A stretch of DNA of 12,253 nucleotides. It comes from Pseudazoarcus pumilus_A. Its GTDB lineage: Bacteria > Pseudomonadota > Gammaproteobacteria > Burkholderiales > Rhodocyclaceae. The notes under the pieces are model-generated. The model did not search any database. It was given only the letters and a program-made list of their open reading frames with translations, and was not told the DNA's origin. This document shows positions 7,733 through 12,253 of this stretch, in pieces. Both the position numbers and the translations under genes were made by a program. How positions within the stretch are numbered: the stretch's first letter is position 1; the number at the start of each line of letters is the position of its first letter. Where the stretch lies: positions 1 to 12,253 of the forward strand of contig JAJLLM010000072.1 of assembly GCA_033837965.1 (NCBI GenBank), given 5' to 3'.

Positions 7733-7969
7733 GTGCTGCGTGCCGTGTTGCTGGCCGGGTTCCTGTGGGTGCTGAGCGGGTGTTCCGCGCTGGTGGCGGT
7801 GACGGGAGCAGCCGTGACCGTGGTGGCGACCGGGGTGAAGATCACCGCGAAGACGGTGAGCGCCGTTGCCGATGCGGTGATTCCGGATGGCGATGATGAA
7901 GATGACGAAGAGGAAGACGAAGATCAGGGCAAGCCTGCAGCGGGCGATCCGCCGCAGGCGCCCGAATGA
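7733..7969 (+). CDS. Small lipoprotein with highly acidic C-terminal tail
   Basis: With a GTG start at 7733 the protein has 78 residues. It has a type II signal peptide: MLRA, a hydrophobic core, then lipobox LSGC with Cys17 as the lipidation site. The mature protein (about 62 residues) begins with a small-residue, Val/Ala/Thr-rich segment (about 18-49) that could form a strand or a membrane-associated helix, followed by a run at 52-64 in which 12 of 13 residues are Asp or Glu, and a Pro/Gln-rich end. I do not recognise a family. The start is chosen because GGGAG (7722-7726) lies 6 bases before it and the signal peptide then begins correctly; GTG at 7712 and ATG at 7685 are in-frame alternatives that would add residues before the signal. 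The stop codon lies inside the terminator stem. Confidence 0.72.
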   Translation: MLRAVLLAGFLWVLSGCSALVAVTGAAVTVVATGVKITAKTVSAVADAVIPDGDDEDDEEEDEDQGKPAAGDPPQAPE

Positions 7970-8000
7970 AAACGGCCCGTTAGATGCGGGCCGTTTTCAT
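7966..8000. terminator. Bidirectional intrinsic terminator
   Basis: ATGAAAACGGCCCG (7966-7979) is perfectly complementary to CGGGCCGTTTTCAT (7987-8000), giving a 14-bp stem with a 7-base loop. GC core flanked by A4/T4 works as a terminator on either strand, and it lies between the converging lipoprotein and tautomerase genes. Confidence 0.85.
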
Positions 8001-8011
8001 CGCAGAGCAGC

Positions 8012-8200
8012 TTACTTGGCTTCCGACCACGGCACGCCGGCCGTGCCCCAGTCGTGCTTGGGGATGTCGTAGATGATGACGTCGACGGAATCCGCCGAGC
8101 AGCCCAGCACACGCACCGAGGCCTCGGTGATGGCTTCCATCAGTTCCTTCTTCTTCTCCGGCGTGCGGCCTTCGAACAGTTCGACGCGGTAAGTCGGCAT
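8012..8200 (-). CDS. 4-oxalocrotonate tautomerase-like protein (tautomerase superfamily)
   Basis: A 62-residue protein with Pro right after the initiator Met, the catalytic base of the superfamily once Met is removed. The 4-OT fold pattern is clear: strand PTYRVELFEGRTPEKK, long helix (about 13-32), strand SVDVIIYDI and a C-terminal DWGTAGVPW hairpin. Numbering from Pro1, Arg11 of 4-OT is kept, but Arg39, which binds substrate carboxylate and polarises it in 4-OT, is Asp here, and Phe50 is Trp. It may therefore act on a substrate other than 2-hydroxymuconate or carry out a promiscuous reaction. An AAGGAG site lies 7 bases before the ATG. It starts 21 bases after the class II aldolase-like gene on the same strand, so the two are probably co-transcribed. 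Confidence 0.9.
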   Translation of the reverse strand: MPTYRVELFEGRTPEKKKELMEAITEASVRVLGCSADSVDVIIYDIPKHDWGTAGVPWSEAK

Positions 8201-8221
8201 CGTGCTTCTCCTTGGGGTGGT

Positions 8222-8986
8222 TCAGTTCAGGAAATCGGGTTCTTCGCGTTCGAGCATGCGCAGCAGGGCCGGCCATTCCAGCTCACCCTCGGGCTCCCAG
8301 TCGCCGGTGAGCTGCGCCAGCGTGTGATCCAGCACCGCTTCCGACGGCAGCTTGAGCCCGCCGGGTGAGGCGGCCATGGCGGCCAGCTGGGTGCGGCAGG
8401 ACTTCTCCAGCGTGTCCATCAGCACATAGGCCTCGGCCACCGTGCGGCCGACCGTCATGGTGCCGTGGTTGCGCAGGATCAGCGCCGGATGCTTGCCGAG
8501 GTTGTCGACCAGTCGCGTGGCCTCGGACGGCGTCAGCGCAATGCCTTCGTAGTCGTGATAGCCGATGCTCTTCCAGAAGCGCATGGCGTGCTGCGACAGC
8601 GGCAGCAGGCCGCAGTCGAGCATCGACACCGCAATGCCCGCGTCGGTGTGCAGGTGCATCACACAGTGCGCGTCCTCGCGCGCGGCATGCACGGCGGCGT
8701 GGATGGCGAAGCCGGCCGGGTTGGCGCGGTACTGCTGGTCGCCGATCACCTGGCCGCTGCCGTCGATGACGAGCAGGTTGGAAGCCGTCACTTCAGCAAA
8801 GCACAGGCCGAAGCGGTTGATCAGGAAGGCGTTCTCAAGCTCGGGATGGCGCGCGGAGACGTGGGTGTAGATCAGGTCGTCCCAGCCGCGGCGGGCAACC
8901 AGCCGGTAGGCCGCGGCCAGATCGATGCGCGCCTGCCATTCGGCGGCGCTGATGCCGGGCGGGGGAGTGTGCAGCGGGGCGTTCAT
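8222..8986 (-). CDS. Class II aldolase/adducin family protein
   Basis: A 254-residue cytoplasmic protein of the family that includes L-fuculose- and L-ribulose-phosphate enzymes. The metal-binding His residues are visible: His111 and His113 in MHLHT and His174 in NHG, with the same spacing as His92, His94 and His155 of fuculose aldolase FucA. The place of FucA Glu73, which acts in catalysis, is Gly92 in this protein (NPAGFAIHAA). Other family marks are GWDDLIYTHVSAR near 34-46 and the YHDYEGIAL section near 144-152. This pattern is typical of a widespread subfamily without a known reaction, so aldolase activity should not be assumed. The ATG at 8986 has only a weak ribosome site, but nothing better is in frame. 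A tautomerase gene follows directly downstream. Confidence 0.92.
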   Translation of the reverse strand: MNAPLHTPPPGISAAEWQARIDLAAAYRLVARRGWDDLIYTHVSARHPELENAFLINRFGLCFAEVTASNLLVIDGSGQVIGDQQYRANPAGFAIHAAVHAAREDAHCVMHLHTDAGIAVSMLDCGLLPLSQHAMRFWKSIGYHDYEGIALTPSEATRLVDNLGKHPALILRNHGTMTVGRTVAEAYVLMDTLEKSCRTQLAAMAASPGGLKLPSEAVLDHTLAQLTGDWEPEGELEWPALLRMLEREEPDFLN

Positions 8987-9046
8987 GGGCGGGGTCTGCT
9001 TGCGTCAAGTGCGCGCAATTCTAGCACCCCGCCCCGGCAGGGCCTT

Positions 9047-9310
9047 TCAGCGCAGGTTCTGCCCGCTGAACAGCACGACCTTGTTGCCGACGAAGCTGAT
9101 GTTGGCCTGCGCGCTGCCCTTCTTGCCCCAGGTGCAGTTCTTCGCCGTCATCACGTCGTCGCATTGATCCGGCTTGCCGATCAGGCCCTGCACTTCCTCG
9201 AAGGTCTGGCCCAGCTTGATCTTGTTGTAGTTCTCGGCAGTGAGCTTGCTGCAGGCGGTAAGCAGGGCAAGCACGGCCAGCGGAAGGGCAATGCGGATGA
9301 TCGGTTTCAT
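9047..9310 (-). CDS. DUF3862 family lipoprotein
   Basis: An 87-residue secreted protein with a signal peptide and lipobox LTAC, Cys20 being the likely lipidation site. The mature part shows the DUF3862 pattern: KLTAENYNKIKLGQTFEEV, then GLIGKPDQCDD, CTWG and a final NISFVGNKVVLFSG strand pair. Two Cys residues in QCDD and NCTWG probably form a disulfide bond in the periplasm. The fold resembles the small BLIP/SmpA-like domains, but the role is unknown. I prefer ATG at 9310 because GGAG lies 6 bases before it; an in-frame ATG at 9322 would add four residues and would have no ribosome site. It stands between the CHR pair and the aldolase unit on the same strand, with gaps of about 60 bases on either side. 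Confidence 0.88.
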   Translation of the reverse strand: MKPIIRIALPLAVLALLTACSKLTAENYNKIKLGQTFEEVQGLIGKPDQCDDVMTAKNCTWGKKGSAQANISFVGNKVVLFSGQNLR

Positions 9311-9378
9311 GACGGGCTCCATGGGATGACGCGGCGATTATGCCGCCGTCGCGCCATGCGTGGCCATGTATGAATGTT

Positions 9379-9927
9379 TCACACGCCGCCCAGCGCGCCG
9401 AACGCCGCGCCGGCCGCGATCAGCCAGATCGGCGAGACTCTGGTCTTCAGCATCGCGGCCAGCGTGAAGCCGATCAGCAGCAGGCCGCCGATGCGTTGAT
9501 CGGGCTGGTTGATGAAGGGCAGGGCCAGAATGCTGCCGGCCGCCACCAGCAGACTGATGGTCATCGGCGCCAGCCCGTGGATGAAGGCGCGCACGCCCAG
9601 CGTGTCGCGCCGCGCGCGGCCCCAGCGGCTGGCGGCGAGCGTGACGATGGTCGAGGGCAGCAGCATGCTGATCAGCGCTGCCGCCGCACCCACCGTGCCG
9701 AATACCTGATAGCCCAGCACCGCGACGAACAACAGGTTCGGCCCCGGCGCGGCCTGCGCAATGGCGATCGAGGTGGTGAATTCGGTGTTGTCCAGCCAGC
9801 CGCTCTGGCCCACCAGATAGCGGTGCATTTCCGGCGCGGTGGACATCGCACCACCCACCGACAGCAGCGACAGCATCATGAAGCGCAGCACGAACTCCGG
9901 CAGTTCGGAGAGCAGGAACTCGTTCAT
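9379..9927 (-). CDS. Chromate transporter (CHR) family protein, C-terminal-type half
   Basis: A 182-residue membrane protein, the second of two half-size CHR genes. It shows the CHR half-domain layout: LLSVGGAMSTAPEMHRYLV near the N-terminus, then GWLDNTEFTTSIAIAQAAPGPN and a GTVGAAAALISMLLPS helix, followed by four or so further hydrophobic segments. The AQ-APGPN motif is the equivalent of the QA-PGPN signature found in both halves of full-length ChrA. Short-chain CHR proteins act as pairs to make one transporter, thought to export chromate or take up related anions; actual chromate export here is not shown. The ATG at 9927 overlaps the upstream gene's stop as ATGA, so the two are translated together. 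Confidence 0.9.
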   Translation of the reverse strand: MNEFLLSELPEFVLRFMMLSLLSVGGAMSTAPEMHRYLVGQSGWLDNTEFTTSIAIAQAAPGPNLLFVAVLGYQVFGTVGAAAALISMLLPSTIVTLAASRWGRARRDTLGVRAFIHGLAPMTISLLVAAGSILALPFINQPDQRIGGLLLIGFTLAAMLKTRVSPIWLIAAGAAFGALGGV

Positions 9928-10523
9928 GCGCGCGCCTCCGCCCGCAGGATGGCCCAGCGCGCGACGCACCAGCCGGTCAGCCCCAGCCCCGGCACCACCC
10001 ACACCAGCGGTGCGCGCAGCACGGCCACCAGCACGAAGGTTGCCACGCCCAGGCCCACGCACAGCGGCAGCCCCATCGGATTGCCGCGCAGTGCACCGGC
10101 CAGCTTGATGCCCATGCCCATGGTCAGCCCGGCGGCCACCGCGCCCATGCCGCGCAGCGCGCCCGCCACGGCCGGCAGGTGTGCGAACTCGTTGTACACC
10201 GCCACCAGCGACAGCACGATCAGCAGCGGTACCGTCATCATGCCGGCCAGTGCCGCCAGTGCGCCGCGCCAGCCGAAGTAGCGGTCGCCGATCATCAGCG
10301 ACAGATTCACGATGTTGGCCCCCGGCAGCAGTTGCGACACCGACAGCAGCTCGACGAACTCCTGCCGCGTCATCCACTGCTTGCGCTCCACCAGCGTGCG
10401 GTGCGCCACCGCCAGCACCCCGCCGAAGCCCTGCAGCGCGAGCAGCGTGAAGGTCACGAACAGGTCGGTGAGAGAGCGCGGTGTGCGGGTGGTTTCGCTG
10501 GCGGGCGGGGCGGGGTCGGTCAC
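9924..10523 (-). CDS. Chromate transporter (CHR) family protein, N-terminal-type half
   Basis: First half-size CHR gene, 199 residues with a GTG start. After a short Pro/Thr-rich N-terminus come the family signatures LFVTFTLLALQGFGGVLAVA (about residues 20-39), a KQWMTRQEFVELL segment, QLLPGANIVNL, and GDRYFGWRGALAAL, then further membrane helices. The start is not certain: GTG at 10523 and TTG at 10553 are in frame and neither has a clear ribosome site; I prefer GTG because the upstream extension has no family similarity that I can see. It pairs with the overlapping downstream half. The gene is divergent from the tRNA operon, with about 110 bases between the start codon and the first tRNA. 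Confidence 0.88.
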   Translation of the reverse strand: MTDPAPPASETTRTPRSLTDLFVTFTLLALQGFGGVLAVAHRTLVERKQWMTRQEFVELLSVSQLLPGANIVNLSLMIGDRYFGWRGALAALAGMMTVPLLIVLSLVAVYNEFAHLPAVAGALRGMGAVAAGLTMGMGIKLAGALRGNPMGLPLCVGLGVATFVLVAVLRAPLVWVVPGLGLTGWCVARWAILRAEARA

Positions 10524-10593
10524 TGGAATACGGTATGCGGAGCGGGGTGACAAGCGTAGCGCGTCCGCGCCGGTTTGCGTGACCAGACGTTGC

Positions 10594-10621
10594 TTGACAG
10601 GGTTTCGCCCCCGGCTATAAT
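10594..10621 (+). promoter_or_regulatory. Sigma-70 promoter of the tRNA operon
   Basis: TTGACA (10594-10599) and TATAAT (10616-10621) are both exact consensus with a 16-base spacer. A GC-rich stretch follows the -10, as in stringently controlled stable-RNA promoters. The first tRNA begins 15 bases after the -10. Confidence 0.9.
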
Positions 10622-10636
10622 GGCGGCCTTTCCCGA

Positions 10637-10712
10637 GCGGGAATAGCTCAGTTGGTAGAGCGCAACCTTGCCAAGGTTGAGGTCGCGAGTTCGAGACTCG
10701 TTTCCCGCTCCA
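10637..10712 (+). tRNA. tRNA-Gly (anticodon GCC), copy 1
   Basis: A full cloverleaf of 76 bases. Acceptor stem GCGGGAA pairs with TTCCCGC, the D arm is AGCTCAGTTGGTAGAGC, the anticodon stem CAACC/GGTTG frames loop TTGCCAA with GCC at 10670-10672, and the T arm carries GTTCGAGAC. CCA is encoded. It reads GGC/GGU codons. Confidence 0.97.
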
Positions 10713-10720
10713 AAGATTTT

Positions 10721-10744
10721 GGAAGTGCCCGAGAGGGGGCTTCC
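10721..10744 (+). other. Hairpin in the tRNA spacer
   Basis: GGAAG (10721-10725) pairs with CTTCC (10740-10744), extended by GCCC against GGGG with a bulge. There is no T-tract, so it is more likely a processing or spacing hairpin in the tRNA precursor than a terminator. Confidence 0.4.
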
Positions 10745-10776
10745 ACCGAGGCGAGGCGCTTCGGATCGCGGTTTCT

Positions 10777-10850
10777 GGCGCGATGGCAGAGTGGTTATGC
10801 AGCGGCCTGCAAAGCCGTGTACCCCGGTTCGATTCCGAGTCGCGCCTCCA
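10777..10850 (+). tRNA. tRNA-Cys (anticodon GCA)
   Basis: A 74-base cloverleaf. Acceptor GGCGCGA pairs with TCGCGCC, the anticodon stem GCGGC/GCCGT frames loop CTGCAAA with GCA at 10809-10811, and the T loop is GTTCGATTC. CCA is encoded at the end. Confidence 0.96.
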
Positions 10851-10858
10851 GAGACAAC

Positions 10859-10934
10859 GCGGGAATAGCTCAGTTGGTAGAGCGCAACCTTGCCAAGGTT
10901 GAGGTCGCGAGTTCGAGACTCGTTTCCCGCTCCA
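10859..10934 (+). tRNA. tRNA-Gly (anticodon GCC), copy 2
   Basis: All 76 bases are identical to copy 1 (10637-10712), 222 bases downstream, with encoded CCA. It ends the tRNA operon just before the terminator. Identical copies fit duplication or gene conversion to raise dosage of the main Gly tRNA in GC-rich genomes. Confidence 0.97.
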
Positions 10935-10941
10935 AATTCAG

Positions 10942-10974
10942 AAGGCCCAGACTCCGGTTTGGGCCTTTTGTTTT
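10942..10974 (+). terminator. Intrinsic terminator of the tRNA operon
   Basis: AAGGCCCA (10942-10949) pairs with TGGGCCTT (10960-10967) around a 10-base loop, and is followed by a T-rich run (TTTTGTTTT, 10966-10974). It lies 7 bases after the last tRNA. Confidence 0.9.
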
Positions 10975-11045
10975 GCTGTCGGCCCACCGCTCATGCCGCC
11001 GTGATGTGCATGAGCTTTCGAGCGGATCACGAGGAAGCGCGGACG

Positions 11046-11651
11046 ATGGAAACAGTGTTCACCCTGCTGGTGGCCTTCGTGGCGTGGCACATGCTGCGCG
11101 TGCGCTACCAGCGCGCCCACATCGCCCTGCTGGCGGGTCATCTGTCCGGGCTGCGGCTCGAACAGCACATCGAGACCCTCACCCAGGGCTACACCCGCGC
11201 CATCGGCGAAGAGTCCGAATCCCGCCAGCTTCAGGTCCTCGAAACCTTCGCCCAGACCGAACGCGCGGTCGCCGCACAGGTGCAGTCGCTGGCCGATGCC
11301 ATGCGGCGCGAGAGTGCACAGGCCACCGCCATGGGCGTGCTGCCCTTCTGCGTGCCGTATGTCGAGCATGTGCTGTCCTTCGCCACGCGTGATTTCCGTG
11401 CGCTGCTGCGCATCCACGCAGCGGGTCTGCAGTACGGCGTGGACAACGAGGCCGGGCTCGACCCCAAGCGCCGCGCCTTTCATCTGGCGGCCGAGCTGTA
11501 CCTCTTCCAGCACAGCTGCCACTGGTACTGCAAATCACGCGGCGTGGCAGATGCCCGCTTGATCCTGCGGCATCAGGTGCAGCATCAGAAGGTGCTGGAG
11601 TCGGTGTCTGAGGTGACACGTTCGGCGTATCAGGAGTGGATGCGGGGCTGA
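11046..11651 (+). CDS. Unrecognised 201-aa protein with N-terminal membrane anchor
   Basis: Not recognised as any named family. Residues 2-18 (TVFTLLVAFVAWHML) form one hydrophobic segment, probably an uncleaved anchor, followed by a basic, then largely helical cytoplasmic part with a charged, coiled-coil-like section at about 50-95 (RQLQVLETFAQTERAVAAQV and AMRRESAQA). A Cys/His cluster, HSCHWYC at 156-162, with His176 and His180 further on, could bind a metal, though this is speculative. The length of the helical part recalls regulatory or stress-type accessory proteins, but I can give no function. The ATG at 11046 is chosen for the GAGGAA ribosome site 9 bases before it; in-frame ATGs further upstream (e.g. 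11004) lack one. It stands alone between the tRNA terminator and the toxin-antitoxin pair. Confidence 0.75.
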   Translation: METVFTLLVAFVAWHMLRVRYQRAHIALLAGHLSGLRLEQHIETLTQGYTRAIGEESESRQLQVLETFAQTERAVAAQVQSLADAMRRESAQATAMGVLPFCVPYVEHVLSFATRDFRALLRIHAAGLQYGVDNEAGLDPKRRAFHLAAELYLFQHSCHWYCKSRGVADARLILRHQVQHQKVLESVSEVTRSAYQEWMRG

Positions 11652-11701
11652 CCGAAGCGCATCGGGTGCAAGCGCGGCGCGAAATCTCCGGCGGGTGAAA
11701 T

Positions 11702-11735
11702 GGAAACGGGCAGATCAATCGATCTGCCCGTTTCC
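11702..11735. terminator. Perfect 15-bp hairpin, probable bidirectional terminator
   Basis: GGAAACGGGCAGATC (11702-11716) pairs exactly with GATCTGCCCGTTTCC (11721-11735), 4-base loop AATC. It lies between the converging orphan gene and the antitoxin gene. The T-tract is short (TTTCC), so termination may be imperfect. Confidence 0.75.
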
Positions 11736-11771
11736 GTTCCGGTCTCGTGAGGCCTGCGTGCGGGATCGCGC

Positions 11772-12068
11772 TCAGGAATCGTGTTCCATGGGGGTTGCGG
11801 CGATCCTGACGCCAAGTGCGTTCATGACCTTGATGACCGTGTCGAAGCGCGGTTGGGCGCCCGGGCGGAACGCCTTGTACAGGCTTTCCCGGCCCAGCCC
11901 GGTTTCACGGGCAATCTGTGTCATGCCGCGCGCTTTTGCCACATCTCCCAGAGCCTTCAGCGTCAGTTCCGGATCGCCCTGTTCGAGGATGGCCGTGAGG
12001 TACTCGGCGACGGCTTCGTTGCTGTCCAGATAGTCCGCCGCGTCAAAATCAATCAGTTGTTCGCTCAT
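11772..12068 (-). CDS. Antitoxin of HigBA-like addiction module (TIGR02684-type, HI1420 family)
   Basis: A 98-residue DNA-binding antitoxin. The N-terminal segment FDAADYLDSNEAVAEYLTAI is typical of this family and is expected to cover the toxin. It is followed by ALGDVAKARGMTQIARETGL and GRESLYKAFRPG, a Cro/C1-type helix-turn-helix (about 48-68), and a final segment ending in GVRIAATP. It should bind the toxin and repress the shared promoter, as antitoxins of this class do. The ATG overlaps the toxin stop as ATGA and lies just after AAGGAG (inside the toxin gene), so translation is coupled. The toxin is upstream, the reverse of most toxin-antitoxin operons but normal for HigBA-like families. 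Confidence 0.93.
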   Translation of the reverse strand: MSEQLIDFDAADYLDSNEAVAEYLTAILEQGDPELTLKALGDVAKARGMTQIARETGLGRESLYKAFRPGAQPRFDTVIKVMNALGVRIAATPMEHDS

Positions 12069-12253
12069 TCCTCAATCTCCTTCGCCAGCGCCTTGGCGCG
12101 CTGAATGTCCCGCGCCTGGCTGGACTTGTCGCCGCCGACCAGCAGCACGATCATCAACGCACCGCGCCGGGTGAAGTACAGCCGGTAACCGGGGCCGGTG
12201 TCGATCCGCATTTCCGAAACGCCGTCGCCCACGCTTTTCACGTCGCCGAGATG
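12065..12253 (-). CDS. RelE/HigB-like toxin (TIGR02683-type, HI1419 family), C-terminal part
   Basis: Open to the window end, so only the last 62 residues are seen; the start lies outside. The section reads HLGDVKSVGDGVSEMRID, then GPGYRLYFTRR and a final LLVGGDKSSQARDIQRAKAL. These are the hallmark second half of the RelE-like ParE/HigB fold, in which the Arg-Val-Tyr-type core strand (YRLYF) and GGDKS loop are highly conserved. The family member in Haemophilus (HI1419) pairs with HI1420. Toxins of this fold usually cleave mRNA at the ribosome; that activity is by family and not seen. It overlaps the antitoxin gene by 4 bases. Confidence 0.9.
   Translation of the reverse strand, partial: HLGDVKSVGDGVSEMRIDTGPGYRLYFTRRGALMIVLLVGGDKSSQARDIQRAKALAKEIEE

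Larger units (their letters stand above)
10637..10934 (+). repeat. Direct repeat: two identical tRNA-Gly genes
   Basis: The 76-bp units 10637-10712 and 10859-10934 are exact direct repeats around tRNA-Cys. Recombination between them would delete the tRNA-Cys and one tRNA-Gly copy. Confidence 0.95.

Noticed and set aside
9018..9023. TAGAAT on the minus strand as a -10 for the aldolase gene
   Set aside because: It lies 31 bases before the ATG, but no -35-like hexamer stands at a suitable distance.
9328..9350. Imperfect GC-rich inverted repeat with CATAAT between the DUF3862 and CHR genes
   Set aside because: One bulge in the stem, no T-tract, and no matching -35 for the CATAAT; too weak to call terminator or promoter.
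10637..10934. tRNA-Gly repeats as attachment sites of an integrated element
   Set aside because: Both copies are full tRNA genes only 222 bases apart with tRNA-Cys between; no integrase is present, so they are gene copies and not att sites.
10890..11045. Upstream extension of the 201-aa gene back into tRNA-Gly copy 2
   Set aside because: The frame runs through a tRNA and its terminator; no ribosome site. Start moved to 11046.
1..12253. CRISPR array, insertion sequence or phage genes
   Set aside because: No regularly spaced short repeats, transposase motifs or phage structural genes were seen on either strand.

Overview
The window is GC-rich (about two thirds G+C), densely coded bacterial chromosome. 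Codon use, tight gene overlaps, chromate (CHR) pair, DUF3025 and DUF3862 proteins and a HigBA-like module fit a betaproteobacterium, and a Rhodocyclales-type genus (Thauera/Azoarcus relatives) is my best guess; this is inference from protein flavour, not a database match. No stretch longer than about 150 bases lacks a gene or RNA.

Layout. (1) 1-4790, plus strand: a peptide/opine-type ABC importer operon: 3' end of the solute-binding protein, two membrane permeases and one fused double ATPase, joined by overlaps or a gap of a few bases. Both permeases carry extra hydrophobic segments. (2) 4799-5734, plus: an AEC-family (auxin efflux carrier-like) transporter, 8 bases after the ATPase and probably in the same transcript. 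(3) 5749-6162, minus: a stand-alone BLUF blue-light sensor in visibly lower-GC DNA. (4) 6296-7605, minus: a small membrane protein and a DUF3025 protein. (5) 7733-7969, plus: a tiny lipoprotein with a very acidic tail, converging on (6) 8012-8986, minus: a class II aldolase/adducin-family protein followed by a 4-oxalocrotonate tautomerase-like protein; a perfect 14-bp hairpin separates the two converging units. (7) 9047-9310, minus: DUF3862 lipoprotein. (8) 9379-10523, minus: two half-size chromate/CHR transporter genes overlapping by ATGA. (9) 10594-10974, plus: a tRNA operon Gly-Cys-Gly with consensus promoter and terminator. (10) 11046-11651, plus: an unrecognised 201-aa protein with an N-terminal membrane anchor. 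(11) 11772-12253, minus: a toxin-antitoxin pair (toxin first, cut by the window edge) converging on the orphan gene across a perfect 15-bp hairpin.

Most of this is ordinary core or near-core content. The items I consider worth a second look are the inserted membrane domains in the importer permeases, the short BLUF protein with all photochemical residues in place, the aldolase/tautomerase pair in which both proteins lack a classical catalytic residue, the acidic-tailed lipoprotein and the 201-aa orphan. I did not find a clearly new multi-gene system.
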